Source: Apostichopus japonicus (Eukaryota > Echinodermata > Holothuroidea > Aspidochirotida > Stichopodidae). From it: 64,000 bases of DNA. This document shows positions 1-16,650 of the stretch, one piece after another (positions within the stretch are counted from its first letter, which is position 1; each line of letters opens with the position of its first letter). The notes under the pieces are model-generated. The model worked only from the letters and a program-made list of their open reading frames with translations, did no database searches and was not told where the DNA came from. The position numbers were made by a program, and so were the translations under genes. The stretch lies in NCBI RefSeq assembly GCF_037975245.1, contig NC_092561.1, forward strand, positions 18,771,008-18,835,007, given 5' to 3'.

Positions 1-458
1 TATGTACAATACGCGAAGTTTTGGGACACACTTAGTTATACTGAACACTTAAATACCTGGGGAAAAAAAACGTAACTTCAAAGGTTAACCTCACTAAGAA
101 ATCACAGCTGGGAATATTTAAAATATGGTAACGAATCTATAGATGGTGGGGGGGGGTTTGGGGGGGGGCGGGGATGGAGAATTTTTCTAAACACTAAATT
201 ATAGACTAATTAAACCAGGGAGTTGTTATGTAACGACTCCCTGATTGAACTGGCAGAAGCAACTCTTAATAATTCGCCAATTAAAAAGTCAGGATTGTTA
301 GATAAAGTGTTAGTTTAACGTTATTATCCAATGATCACGTGTTCTTCATATCACGTTTCATGCACTTTATCGAAGAAAGAAAAGCAATCAAAAGCAGGAG
401 CCCACTATATAGCATTAAGTTAATTCAAACTGGTCGTTACTTGTTTGTTTACATATAG
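1..458. other. Intron or intergenic, no gene seen
   Basis: AT-rich sequence with a G-rich run near 145-170. No open frame or conserved motif is visible. It ends in the splice acceptor TATAG at 454-458 that opens the Ig exon, so it is probably an intron of the Tie-like gene. Confidence 0.5.
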
Positions 459-4604
<4,146 letters not shown>

Positions 4605-4614
4605 GTTCGTAGAT

Positions 4615-7025
4615 ATTTAGGGAGCCTATCAACTCAGGAGCGCAACCATCATTTTTGTTACAAGGATCGGGGTGGACTGTGATTCGTAATATGGTCGTGA
4701 GGGGAGGGAAGGAGGGGGGTATAACCTAAAGGGGAGGCGGTTAGCGCCCCTCCTTTGAGAAATGTTGATAAGTTTGTTAATATTGGTATAGTGTGCATGT
4801 TCGTTAAGAATATTTTAAAGGGTTATAGGTTTCGAATGCACAATTTAAGTAAGATGTTAATGCCAATGTACTTTAGGATTCATTTGTGGAATTCTGATTG
4901 TCGATGGAAGGTAGGGGTAGGAGCTGGATTTCATATTGTCATTGTTAACGAAAGGAACTAGCCAATGTCAATGTTCCGATTATATAAGTATTAATATGTA
5001 TGGCATATATGTTTACTTAAATTGTCTCTTATTTCATAAGTTACGACTTTCGCTACTTTTATCTTGGCGACATGTTGATATGATATAATTTGATAACGAT
5101 TTCCATATTATTTGAATACTAAACTAGTATGACAATGTACGGTATATTAAATATAGTCACGTTTCAATTCACATAACTGAATTCATAAAGAAGTGTTCCT
5201 CTATACTTTTCTAAACACGAGTTCTTTAGTAAACCTCGTTGTTGTTCCTAATAGTACTTTTTTCATTTTGTTCGGCCTTCGACATGACAATTTGGTAATA
5301 ACTGTACCCTTTTGTGATAAACTCAACCGATTTAAGGCAGTGATTCGTGGCAAACGAAAATAATTACGCTGTCGAAGGGATTTCTATGGGGTTTTTATAG
5401 CTACGAAAAGTATCATAGCAAAGGTATATGCGGACTGACTTTTTGGGACGGGAGGGGGGGTGAGGGGGTTGTATTAAAACAAGTTATCACGTGAGTACGA
5501 AGAAACCTTGGGAACACCATGTTTTGATGAGGAATAGAGAACAGCCACCGCTCAGAAAATAAAACCCTGCAGAGGTTTGGAACATGTTTATCAAAGTAAT
5601 CAAATTTCAATGCACTGTTGATCGAAGCACAGTAACAATTGAAGAATTGTTGAACCGATCAAAAACTGAATGATGAACGTGACAGAGCTAATATTGTACT
5701 TAAAATTATATATATATATATTTGTTTTATGGTTATTAAATCAATTAACCACGCATACTATTATAAAATACCTCGCACACACTTACACCATGAACACAAC
5801 AAAAAAACCCAAAAAACCACACACACACAAGATTGCGTGCATATTGTTTTATCGGTCTCGGGTAGGAAGCAAAAGTAAAAGAACCCACTACCAACTACAA
5901 AGTTCTTCAAAAAAACTAATATTTACAAGCTTCACATCACGCTACCAAATCACAGTACACCATGTTGAAGGTCAAGTATCCCCCATGACCTTGTAGAAAG
6001 ACAATGCCAAATACCCACTACATAAAATTGGATGTTCTGTTCAAATTTGCCCCACGGCCAGACTGACTACTCCTCGGCCTTCCAAGCCGAGATATTCTCC
6101 CCAACTAGTGGAAGATTACGTGAATCTAGGGTCTCCTAACTGAACTGGGCAGCAACTCCAATACATCTGAGTGCAGCGATGTAAATTTGGACCAGATCTT
6201 GATCAAAAACGTCACATCCATACCATTCACATGACCATATGCAAATTTGCCCGCTAATCTGAGCCACATTTTCGGTACTTTGAATATTGTCACTTAGTCT
6301 CCAATTGGCCCAAAGTGTGACTGCGATTAGTTTAACAGTCTCCCATTGGTTGGCAGGTTGGCTTTGATTGGGCATTCTCTTTTTAAATAATTTGGGTTAC
6401 CCCAAACCCAGTAACCAAAATTTTTGTGAGGAACTTACAACACCTCAACACCCCGTGGGTTACCTTTACTAAACATCAATTCATTAACTGCTGAATTTTT
6501 AAAGCTAGGTCATTATGAATTTATTGCATGTGGCTAGGTTCACTAGCTGAAGCTACTAGATTCTAACCTTCCCTAGAAAATTTTAATTCCATGAGAGCTT
6601 CTTAATTAGAGTCGCAGTTTAAGGACGTTTACATTAACAATTTCGAGGAAGTAATAAACCTTGCACAAGATCGCGATACGTGGCGGAGGTTAATCACTGA
6701 GCATGTCGGATAGACGAGTCTCAACTTACTACTATGAGAGCTTGTTCCTCCTTTGCCGCTTCCAGTGCTTGTTACAAAGAAACAGGTTTACGCGGCCTCA
6801 CAGCAGTACGTTGTACCGAAGTATCTAAATATACAATGGAATAATCACTTCCCAATTCGTTCTGAACTTCTGCCGGCATGTATGGATATGCTGAATTCAC
6901 TATCCTTCGAATGTCTGCTGCCAACTCAGCCAAAGATTACCCTGTTTACGCCTGCGAATTCTAAGAAGTGCCCGATACAACTCGCTCTGCCCATACGTTC
7001 CAAATCGTATCTGAAACAAGATACA
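4615..7025. other. No gene recognised
   Basis: AT-rich DNA with short open frames of no recognisable family (for example 5670-5996 and 6753-7031), a G-run near 5450 and an AC-rich stretch at 5770-5825. It may be an intron of the Tie-like gene or intergenic. No further receptor exon was found. Confidence 0.45.
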
Positions 7026-10000
7026 CACTAGTAAGACTGCAGCGTTCTGACTAATATAATGGGTTTTTCCTGAGTTCAGGTATATTGCAATCAAAGTATG
7101 AAAAGTATGCTTAGTATATTGTGTTGCCAACACCGCTGGGACGCTCACTGTGTTAAAGTAACTCGTTCTTTCCCGTAGCATACTATGATACCTCTGACAC
7201 AGATAAGTCATTGTTTCCCCCAAAAGGAAGTAATACTTGGATACATCAATTGTCGGGATCGCATTGAACGGAACGATATATCCTAACGGCTATACAGGGT
7301 ATTGTTATGCAACATAAAGTAAAGTGACTAAGCAATTTTATTCTTTGTATTTCACGCGATGAAGGAAAACGTTCGTCGTGTCTTTAACTTTGCTGTTTCC
7401 TCTATACAGTTTTCCCGTTGACCTTGCTAAATATACAAATTTGATGTTGTTTCGTGATTCCTCAGCCCCCCCCCCCCCACCAATAAAAACCGCCTTTAGA
7501 TTTGTATTACCCGTGGTTAGTTTTCTAAAGTGGTATAATTTCATGCCTTGATTTAGGCAGAAGTTGCAATAGTTAGGTTTGGTCCAGGGAATCAACCATT
7601 ACATTATGTTACCCCTGCCCCCTTAGTCAGGAAGGAGTATTATTTATCTTCTCTTCAACAATTAACGTTAGTAAATGTGTTTGACCTGAGGCGCAACTAT
7701 CATTTTCTGTTATGGGGGAATGGGTGGTGATGAGAGGGGGAGAGGGTGGTGGTGGGGGGTGAGATAAGGTAAGGAGACTAAGATGTTATGAACAATTTTC
7801 TTAAAATAAAGGGTGTCCCTAGATGCAAAATGGTGTTATATTTTGAAAATATTGAGACAATGTTGAAGAAATACTAACACATTTCCCACGAGAGGGTCCG
7901 TGTTCCCCCTCGTTTGAGATAAGGTTTGGTACTAACAATGAAGTTGCTTATTTACAAAATAGTGCTAAATATAACCAAAATATATTTTTTGAAACAATTT
8001 GATATGTTGAAGAATACTTAACTGTTATTTATTTCTGTATGAGGGGTCCATATTCCCCTTCCAATTTGAAACATTTTTGGGTAAAATTGTGTTTGCCTAG
8101 TTGCAACATTCTTTTATATTTTTTTACTTGTTTGTAACTTTGAATTTTCAACTGTATCGGTTGTACTTTAAAAAATATATTAATTTTCTTTACACAAGGA
8201 CTTGTTTACAATCTTGTCTCTTAGTAGGGGGAGGGGGGAGGAGGGGTCACAGAACTACCCATTGATAAAATGTTGTTGGCCCATGTCCAAAATATATGGA
8301 TCATCATTATCATACAATGTACACCTGAAATTATGCCATATAGCGTTCGATGCATTGATACGAGATGTTAACATATTTTATGCAGAAATACCCATAAAAA
8401 GGCAGATAAGTAATGACTTTATTGTTAACTTTGCTCTTTTATTTGATTGTATAACAAGGATGGAAAAATGAAGAGTATAAAAGTGGAAGCTTGCTAAAGT
8501 TTTGAGAGGTGGATGGTATTCCATTGTCAAATTGGTTAGGTTTTTTCTGGTGCCCAATTGATTCTCTCAGAAGGGTCATGGAAAATGAAATTAACTGTTA
8601 ACTCGAAAGCTCCAATTATGTATTACAAACTAATCATTTCATAAAATAGAGCACTAATGAAGAAAGAAAGAAAGACCTTCTAAAATATAGTTATTAAAAG
8701 TTGAGGACAAAATAACTCGAAACTATTAAATCTCAATTATTGCTCTTAAAATGCAATTAAAATTACTGGCTAAAATAAATATACTTATTTCATATATACA
8801 GTGCTATCACTTATTATAACTAACGTTACTTAAAAATGATGGGGAGATTTGACCTTTAAAATATATTTTGATACATGTCGCATATTTGATCCAATCCCCA
8901 TTCCGAGGTTAGTCAGTTTAAAACGCTTCATTACCCCAAGTAGCCGATAACAACTGGTCCTTGATTGGTCCCGTTCATTTCAACAAACAGATTAATATTT
9001 GGTCCGATGCTGTATCATTTTATATCGTGTACGAATCACTTAGTGTGCACTATGTATTGATGATGCTATTGATATTCCACTTAATCTGCTACAACTGGCG
9101 GGGCTATTGTGGTTCGTTTCATTATGTTCACAGTTTTTTATAACTAAAAAAAAGGTATATGGGTGACCAGGCTACAGTTATAAAGCTACTGAATGTGGCG
9201 CAATGCAAATCTGGAGTATGCGGTAAGTGTCGAGGTATATACAAATAACAGTATGAAATAGAGCAACGACTTGTAACTCGGGTCTAATTAATGACAATTA
9301 CATTTCCGTCAATCTGTTAAGACACAAAAACATAGTTATTATGTAACCTAAGACATGAAACACACTATTACTCTTTATTCAGTTCCCATCGATGTCGGAG
9401 AAGGTCGGTATAACAACAGTCTGACATATTTTGTGATCATTTCTTCGAAAGTAACGTTCTGATTTGCTAAATAGAGAGAAGAAATGATAGGAGAAAAAAG
9501 AATCTAAAATGTTTATCATAACGAGAAGATGAAGACTGAACAAATGTGACTAATGGTATTTCACTGTGCTATTCGTATTTAGGTTAGTCTTCAGATGTTG
9601 AGCTCGATATTAACTATGGATTGTTCTGAATCACGCAAACTTACATACTTTCTATATAGTTTCTTGACAGTATACATTTGTTACTTGCAAAATTAATTGT
9701 GAATTGAAAGGCATTAAACAGTTCTAAAAGAATCGAAAAATAAAGCAGAGATATAATACAAAAAAAAATATTAAGCTTCCAAAGATGTAAAGCCGACTGC
9801 GTACCATTCAGACTGAAAAGGGTTTAAGTCTTTAATTTCTTGACGTGGATGGAGGCAGTTAACCTTTAAAGAAAACTAGACTAGGCCATATCAGTTACTA
9901 CTCAGAACCGTGTAGCATATTGTGCGACCAGCTCTTTACTATTTAACTATTATACCTCAGTTTGAGAGAAATTGACAGGTTCACCGAATAGCCTTTGCGT

Positions 10001-10700
10001 TGGCATGTTGGGTATCGCACTGGTTGCATCTTCCATTTTGTATTTCTTGACATCGGTGTTGCGAGCTGGGTTGAGAAATGGTACATTATCAATCTACATT
10101 TAAGCCATATGATCAATGAAACGTAAATTATTTGCTGCCAACCTGCTGAAATATATTGCTGACTTTGATATGAATATGATAAATATAATAAAGAGTGCCT
10201 GTAGATTATTTCATTTATTTAAGGCAAGAGGGAAAGGAATTGGACCTTGATGTTGGTATTAGTTTTAATAAAGTTTCAGATATAAAACACGGTGGCCTTA
10301 TAAAAAACCGTGACACCTATTTAGACTACTCGTATTATTTTAATAAAGCTCTGAAGGATAGATCACTTTCTCAAGCTGTTTATCATTATTATCTGGAAAA
10401 AGTAGCCAAAACTTCCACTACAATAAGAAAGTGGAATGCTCTGTTAAACTACTAAAACCTCAAAGTTTTGAACCGGATTTGTAAGATGCCATGGTTGTCA
10501 GTAAATGAAGTAAAGATCCATTATTTTCAGTTTTTGATAATTACACAGAATCTTACCGACCAAAATAACTTTAAGTTTGATGGGAAAAAAATAATCACCT
10601 CTCTGTTCATTTTGTAATACTAAAAACATCTTTTTTGGAACCGCACCTAGACGTCTATTTTTATTTTCGACTTTGAAATGAAATTATATAACAAGCATTT
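7026..10700 (+). repeat. Segmental duplication, copy 1 (direct partner 32670-36765)
   Basis: Starting at CTAGTAAGACTGCAGCGTTC, this block matches 32670-36765 in the same orientation over most of its length. Anchors are 7030/32674, 8296/33693, 8961/34200, 9400/34630, 9788/35219, 9890/36020 and 10200/36345. Both copies have indels; the second has extra sequence at about 34953-35130 and 35292-36010. No open gene is conserved across the pair except the LINE C-terminal remnant at the right end. The C-run at 7467 and the G-runs at about 7730 and 8220 are lineage-specific. Confidence 0.85.
10190..10690 (+). mobile_element. LINE reverse-transcriptase C-terminal remnant, copy 1
   Basis: The open frame 10195-10455 contains NKALKDRSLSQAVYHYYLE and TTIRKWNALLN. 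Read on across frame breaks, the text gives a Trp-rich stretch, then KIHYFQF, LFKFDGKK-like sequence, CSFCNTK and HLFWN. The W...FQ...CxFC...HLFW pattern is the zinc-knuckle end of L1/Tx1-type LINE ORF2 proteins. Three copies (here, 12835-13320 and 36340-36765) share it and all are broken. The clade is inferred from the motif only. Confidence 0.5.
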
Positions 10701-12326
10701 TTTTTACAGGATATTTTTCCGGGTATAAAAAAATTTGTTTGCATCTTTATAAATTCCTTATCCTCCATAGGAAATATTTCATTTATATTTTATTTTATTT
10801 AAAAAAAAACAGCCTTCAATGTTTTCTTTTACAAAATAACATGTATTCTACAAGTTGAGATGTATTTTTGATAGAAATATGGATATAAACTCAAAGAAAT
10901 TTGTGGCCCTTCAGAAATTAGAAAATTCTCTGTCGACTTTTTTTTAACTGTTTTATCTAATTTGTTTTTAACTTTAACATTACACAGATTTACTATTAAA
11001 AGCATTAATGGTATTTGTTTGAAACCGAATACCAGCAATGCAGACAAATGTCGTATCGTTATTGACGCTATTGGTTCGTGGAACTCTGTTCTTGACAAGG
11101 TATTACCATCTTGGTACATCGTATTTGATATTCAGTGATATTTTTCTTATTAGAGCTTATGAAACCCTCTCATTGTATTATATGTTTAAACTTTATACCT
11201 AATGACTAAGCTTCTGTAAAATAGGCGATAAATAAATAGATAAATATATAAATAAATAAATAGATAATATGTCATATACATGGCTTTTCATATTTTCAAG
11301 GTAGAATTTAACCAGCTTTAGAATCAAAACCGCTGCGAGCATCGTAATGCTTACAGGTTCAACATGCTAGTTTCAGCAATCGTAAAATCAATCTTCGTCA
11401 CAGAACATAACCATTCTAATACGTAGAAATCCCCATTTAAATTAAAGGCACATATCGCTGGGTCATGTAATATTTAGACTTGCCTTAGTCTTCAACCTGC
11501 TGCGTGAAGGGAAATTACATCTGTGATATCTCCCAAATGGAATAAAATTCAGTTAGCTGTTTTGGGTAAGTTATGCATGACATTTACTTCCATCTCATGA
11601 ACCAGTTATGATGGTTCGGTTTGTATCACATTTGACTATATTTTGTTTTGCTTCATAGCAGGAAGTTATCAATTGGCATGCATCGACTAACACTTGTGCC
11701 TTTTTAAACTTCAACCGGCGCCATTTTATATATTCATAACTGAAACTAATAGTATTCATAAAATAAATCAAAGTAACAAATGCCACATATATACTATCAT
11801 AAACTCTGTTTTATTAATTCACTAACCAGAGCTTGAGCTAAATGGACTGTAATTTGATGCCGTAGGATACGTTCTTTTAAGTGCTTCTGAAGATTTTCCA
11901 CCCATCAAAGACTTTTCTCTGTTTCCTTGTTGCTTTCTGACCTGTGATCGTAAAGGTGCAGAATATTATTTGTGTTATAGTTTAAACCAGGTTTACAGTC
12001 TAGTTCAGCACCACACGCCTGATATTATTATCGTATCATTTACATCATTAATATCATTTACTGTAGGTCCTGTAGAAATGTCATGTCATATTTCAGTGGA
12101 GAGGATATACCATATTGATAGACGGCCTGATGTCGGATTCAACTTTAAGTTCAGTCTCTTACCGCACCCCCATCCCAAAATAATCCAGAGTTTCAAAAGT
12201 GCTGTGTCCAAATAAAGTTCCAAGTCCATAGTAAGGTTAACTTAGGTTATATAACCCTGGTCCAATAATCAAATGCAGCGGCATCATCATCATATTATTA
12301 TTACCATCAATTTTCATTCCAATGGG

Positions 12327-12556
12327 CAGTGGCGTCGCCAGGTAGTAGCCTGGGGGGGAGGGTGGGCACGTGTTAACCCCCCCCCCCAAGATGTGTCCAC
12401 TGATGCGATTTGTAGTGTTAAAAAAAAATACTCAATAAAAAACTTTATCTGCCTTAATTAAAAACATAAATATCGGACAGGCTAAGCCCGAAAATTCTTT
12501 AACATGAAAATACTTCAAGTTGCAAAATATAGTACCAGATGCATCCAAAGACTTTT
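12327..12556 (+). mobile_element. hAT-like MITE, truncated copy
   Basis: It starts with the hAT-type terminus CAGTGGCGTCGCCAGG at 12327 after CCAATGGG. It runs in parallel with the full copy at 15025 (shared GATGCGATTTGTAGTGTTA and TTCAAGTTGCAAAATATAG) and is cut at about 12550 by the tandem-duplication junction, so its right terminus is missing. Confidence 0.65.
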
Positions 12557-12834
12557 TTATATGAAAGTTCCTTACAATGATCAACTATTATACCTCAGTG
12601 TGAGAGAGATAGACAGGTTCACCGGATAGCCTTTGCGCTGGCATTTTGGATATCGCACTGGTTGCATCTTCCTTTTTGTTTTTCTTGACATCGGTGTTGC
12701 GAGCTGGGTTGAGAAATGGTACGTTATCAATCCACATTTAAGCCATATGATCAATGAAACGTATATTAATTGCTGCCAATCTGCTGAAATTTATTGCTGA
12801 CTTAGATATGAATATGATAAATATAATGAAGAGT

Positions 12835-13320
12835 GCCTATAGATTATTTCATTTATTTAAGGCAAGAGGGAAAGGAACAGGACCTTGATGTTGGAAATTA
12901 GTTGTAATAAAGTTTCAGATATAAAACACCATGGCCTTTTAGAAAACCGTGACACCTATTTAGACAACTCGCATTTTAATAAAGCTCTGAAGGATAGATC
13001 ACTTTCTCAAGCTGTTTATCATTATTATCTGGAAAAAGTAGCTAAAACTCTCACTACAATTAGAAAGTGGTATGCTCTGTTTAACGATAAAACCCCGATG
13101 ATTGGAACCGGATTTGTAAGATGCCATGGTTATCAGTAAATGAAGTAAATATCCATTATTTTAAGTTTTATCTTTTCACACATGATTTTACCGACCAATA
13201 GAATTTTAAGTTTGATGGAAAAAAAATTAATCACCGCTCTGCTAATTTTGTAATATTAAAAACATCTATTTTGGAACTGCACCTACACGTCTATTCTTAT
13301 TTTTGACGTTGAAATGAAAC
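12835..13320 (+). mobile_element. LINE reverse-transcriptase C-terminal remnant, copy 2
   Basis: Open frame 12885-13139 repeats the peptide of copy 1 (FNKALKDRSLSQAVYHYYLE, TTIRKWYALFND) and continues into the same degenerate FQ/Cys-rich end. A small deletion near 12890 and lost stops distinguish it from copy 1. Confidence 0.5.
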
Positions 13321-15024
13321 TACTTATCAAGCAGTTTGTTTTTTACAAAGCATGATAGTCTCCCAGGTATAAAAATGCACTTTGCATCCTTTATAAATTC
13401 CCTGTCCTTCATTTGAAATATTTCATTTTCTGCTGTAAACAGAAAAAAGAAAAATCAGCCTTTAATGTTTTCTTTTACATAATAAAATGTATTCTACAAG
13501 TTGAGATGTATATATTTGGTAGAAATATGGATACAAGCTCAAAGAAATTTGTTGCCTTTTAGTTATTAGAACATTTTCTGTCGAGTATGTTTTTTTACCG
13601 TTTTATATATTTGTTGTTAAAACTTTAACATTACACAGAATTACTATTGAAAGCATTAATGGTATTTGTTTGAAACCGAATACCAGCAAAACAGACGAAG
13701 GTCGTATCGTTATTGACGCTATTTGGTTCGTGGAACTCATTTGACCTGTATTTGTTCTTGAAAAGGCATTACTATATTGGTACTTCGTATTTGATATTTA
13801 GTTTTTGTTTCTTATTGGAGGGTTTGAGAGAGGGGTACCCTTTCATTGTTTTCTATGTTTATACTATATACCTATAAACTAAGCTATAGTGAAATAGGCG
13901 ATATATAAATTGATAGATACATGAATGATAAATAAATAGATACTATGTCTTGTATATGGCATTTCATATTTTCAAGGTAGAATTTAACCAGCTTTGGAAT
14001 CAAAACCGCTGCGAGTATTATAATGCTTACAGGTCCAACATGTTAGTTTCAGCAATTTCAAAATCAATCTTCGTCACAGAACATTATCATTCTAATACGT
14101 AGAAATCCCCATTTAAATTAAAGGCACATGTTGCTGGATTATGTAATATTTAGACTTGCCTAAGTTTTCAACCTGCTGCGTGAAGAGGAATTACATATGT
14201 TATATTCTCCCAAATAGAATAAAATTCGTTTAGCTGTTTTGGGTAAGTTGTTCATGACATTTACTTCCATCTCATCAACCAGTTATGATGGTTGGGTTTG
14301 TATCACCTTTGACTATATATTTTTTTGCTTCATAAATGAAGTATCACTAATAAAAAAAAGCAGGAAGTTATTAATTGGCATGCATCGACTAATACTTGTG
14401 CCTTTTTAAATTTAAACCGGCGCCACTTTATTTATTTATGCTGAAACTAATGATAGTCACAAAATAAGTCAAAGTAGCAAATGCCACATATATTATCATA
14501 AACTCTGTTTTAATAATTCACTAACCAGAGCTTGAGCTAAATGGACTGTAATTTGATGCCGTAGGATACGTTCTTTTAAGTGCTTCTGAAGATTTTCCAC
14601 CCATCAAAGACTTTTCTCTGTTTCCTTGTTGCTTTCTGACCTGTGATCGAAACGGTGCAGAATATTATTTGTGTTATAGTTTAAACCAGGTTTACAGTGT
14701 AGTTCAGCACCACACGCCTGATATTATAATCGTATCATTTACATCATTTAAATCATTTACTGTAGGTCCTGTAGCAATGTCATGTCATATTTTAGAGGAC
14801 AGGATATACCATATTGATAGACGGGTCTGATGTCGGATTCAACTTGATTTCAGTCTCTCACCGCACCCCCATCCCAAACTGATCCAGAGTTTCAAAAATG
14901 CCGTGTCCAAATCCAGTTTCAAGTCCATAGCAAGGTTGACTTAGGTTATACGACCCTGGGTCCAATAATCAAATGCAGCTGTATTTGTATTCATTATTTT
15001 ACCATCAATTTGCATTCCTATGGG

Positions 15025-15352
15025 CAGGGGGGGGGGGCACATGTACTCTTCCAAAAATGTTTCCCAAGATGCGATTTGTAGTGTTATGAAATATACTCAA
15101 ATAAAAACTTTATCTGCCTCAATTAAACACATGAATATCGGACAGACTAGGCCCGAAAATTCTTGAATATGAAAATGCTTCAAGTTGCAAAATATAGCAC
15201 CAGATTGCATCTAAGGGCCCTTAATCACAACTTTCTCAAAGGGGGGCTCCATCCCCTTAGACCCTCCCCTAAGGTGACATTTACATACTAATATTTTGCC
15301 CACCTAATTAAGTGCTGTGCCCCAAAGATTGAAATGTCTGGCAAAGCCACTA
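15025..15352 (+). mobile_element. hAT-like MITE with 8-bp TSD
   Basis: The 8-bp direct repeat CCTATGGG flanks the element (15017-15024 and 15353-15360). The right end reads TAGTGGCTTTGCCAG on the minus strand, matching the left terminus CAGTGGCGTCGCCAG kept in the truncated copy at 12327. In this copy the left end has been overwritten by a G-run. No transposase frame is inside, so it is non-autonomous. The 8-bp TSD and CAGTGGCG-type TIR are typical of the hAT superfamily. Confidence 0.75.
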
Positions 15353-15360
15353 CCTATGGG

Positions 15361-16500
15361 TTGCTTTATTTTGACAGTTACTTACAAATGATCATCGTTA
15401 TCGCAATCTTCTTCATATTGTAAAGTCGTGGTCGAGGATACCTTAACAATGAAAGATTATGAAAGCAAAGAGTATGGGTCAACTAGACCAGCACAACGTT
15501 TGTCAGACCACTTCACTGACATTAATAGAATTAGGAAAAACTACCTGATTCATAGACTAACCTTCGCTGCCTATTCACTTACCTCTGAATTGATTTCTGT
15601 GGTACTGATGTTCCTTTTTACGTAACGATTGTCAGAACATTGTATCACTTGTTGATTTGGTTGCAGGAGTATTGGTGCCTTTGCTTTTGCAGTAACTATA
15701 TAATGAGAACAGAACCAGAAAGCCAGTTAGCGCTGTGTTTCTTTGCTATACAATTTCCTCTTAATTCAGAAAAAAATATCTGACTAATGAAGAGCAAAAA
15801 AGTAAAATTTGTCCAAGAGTGAGGTGAGAACCAAGAAAGGTTTCTAGCAGTCCCTTGTGAGCATCAACCATGCCATTCACTGGTAAGGATTGTATAGGAT
15901 AGACATTTACACCATAATGTTCAGTATCCAGAATGAACAGTCTTCCAATGTAAAATATAACCACATTTTACGAAGTTTAAGCTAGCAATCGCTTTAAACC
16001 TTGTTGAGACTAACATGACTTTGTTGAAACATTGTTGAATAGTTTGAGAAATCTCTCAATGCTTTTCATCATTTGAGATAACCTTTTGACTCTGAGGGCA
16101 AGTTTGTGCCCCTTTAAGATAACATGTTGAAACCTTCATTGAGGCTCTTAGGGGGACCTGATAGAAGGTTTGAAGATGGTGTAAAATAGAAAAATTAAAT
16201 AAATCATTGTTTTATATACACTCGTAGCTTTCCAATGATACATAATTTGTGTCAAACAAAGCTACCATCCTCGAGGAATAAACGATCAAAATCTCGAGGG
16301 TAATAAAAACTTTCTAAAAATTGTTGTATTTACGGTCATGCGGCGTGACGTCGATCGTGGAACTCAGCCTACTTTTGGGAAGCTATGTTTATATTCTTAA
16401 ACGTCTGAGAACACACAACATTACACTGTTGCAGTGCTCTGTAGTAATTGAGATTTGGTGTTTGGAGTTTTGTTTTTACGTAAATTTATCTGGTAACTGT
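15361..16500. other. No gene recognised
   Basis: The open frames at 15428-15625 and 15761-15964 have no family signature. TGACGTCG near 16345 is a CRE-like site just upstream of the THAP fragment, which could mark an old promoter. Confidence 0.35.
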
Positions 16501-16505
16501 TAAAT

Positions 16506-16640
16506 ATGCCAAGCCGATATGTGGTTGCTCCACCACAAGTAAAGACGGATTTCACCTGCACGCGTATCCAAAAGATGACAGAAATCGAAGAATTTGGATA
16601 CAAATTGTTCAAAACACAACACATACACAACGTTACAAGT
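16506..16640 (+). pseudogene. THAP zinc-finger N-terminus, frameshifted
   Basis: ATG at 16506 opens MPSRYVV, the usual first residues of invertebrate THAP proteins. One base out of frame the text continues GCSTTSKDGFHLHAYPKD and then RNRRIWIQIVQN, matching the THAP pattern C-x-x-C...FHxFPxD...W. THAP domains are DNA-binding fingers found at the start of cellular regulators and P-element-like transposases. The second Cys-His half and the AVPTIF-type end are missing, and the frame stops at about 16650. It is a broken fragment or a first exon with a sequencing error. Confidence 0.5.
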
Positions 16641-16650
16641 GCCTGTAGGC

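Larger units (their letters stand above)
9940..12556 (+). repeat. Tandem duplication, unit 1 (about 2.65 kb)
   Basis: Unit 1 matches 12584-15200 in direct orientation, offset 2.64-2.70 kb. Anchors are 10201/12839, 11280/13950 and 12061/14760. It contains the LINE C-terminal remnant and ends inside a MITE that is complete only in unit 2. Confidence 0.85.
12584..15352 (+). repeat. Tandem duplication, unit 2
   Basis: Second direct unit. It includes LINE remnant copy 2, the same noncoding filler, and a complete hAT-like MITE at its right end. Differences from unit 1 are many small indels and substitutions, which makes the duplication old. Confidence 0.85.

Noticed and set aside
6753-7031. 92-residue open frame
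   Set aside because: No motif or splice logic, and an equally long frame lies on the other strand over the same DNA.
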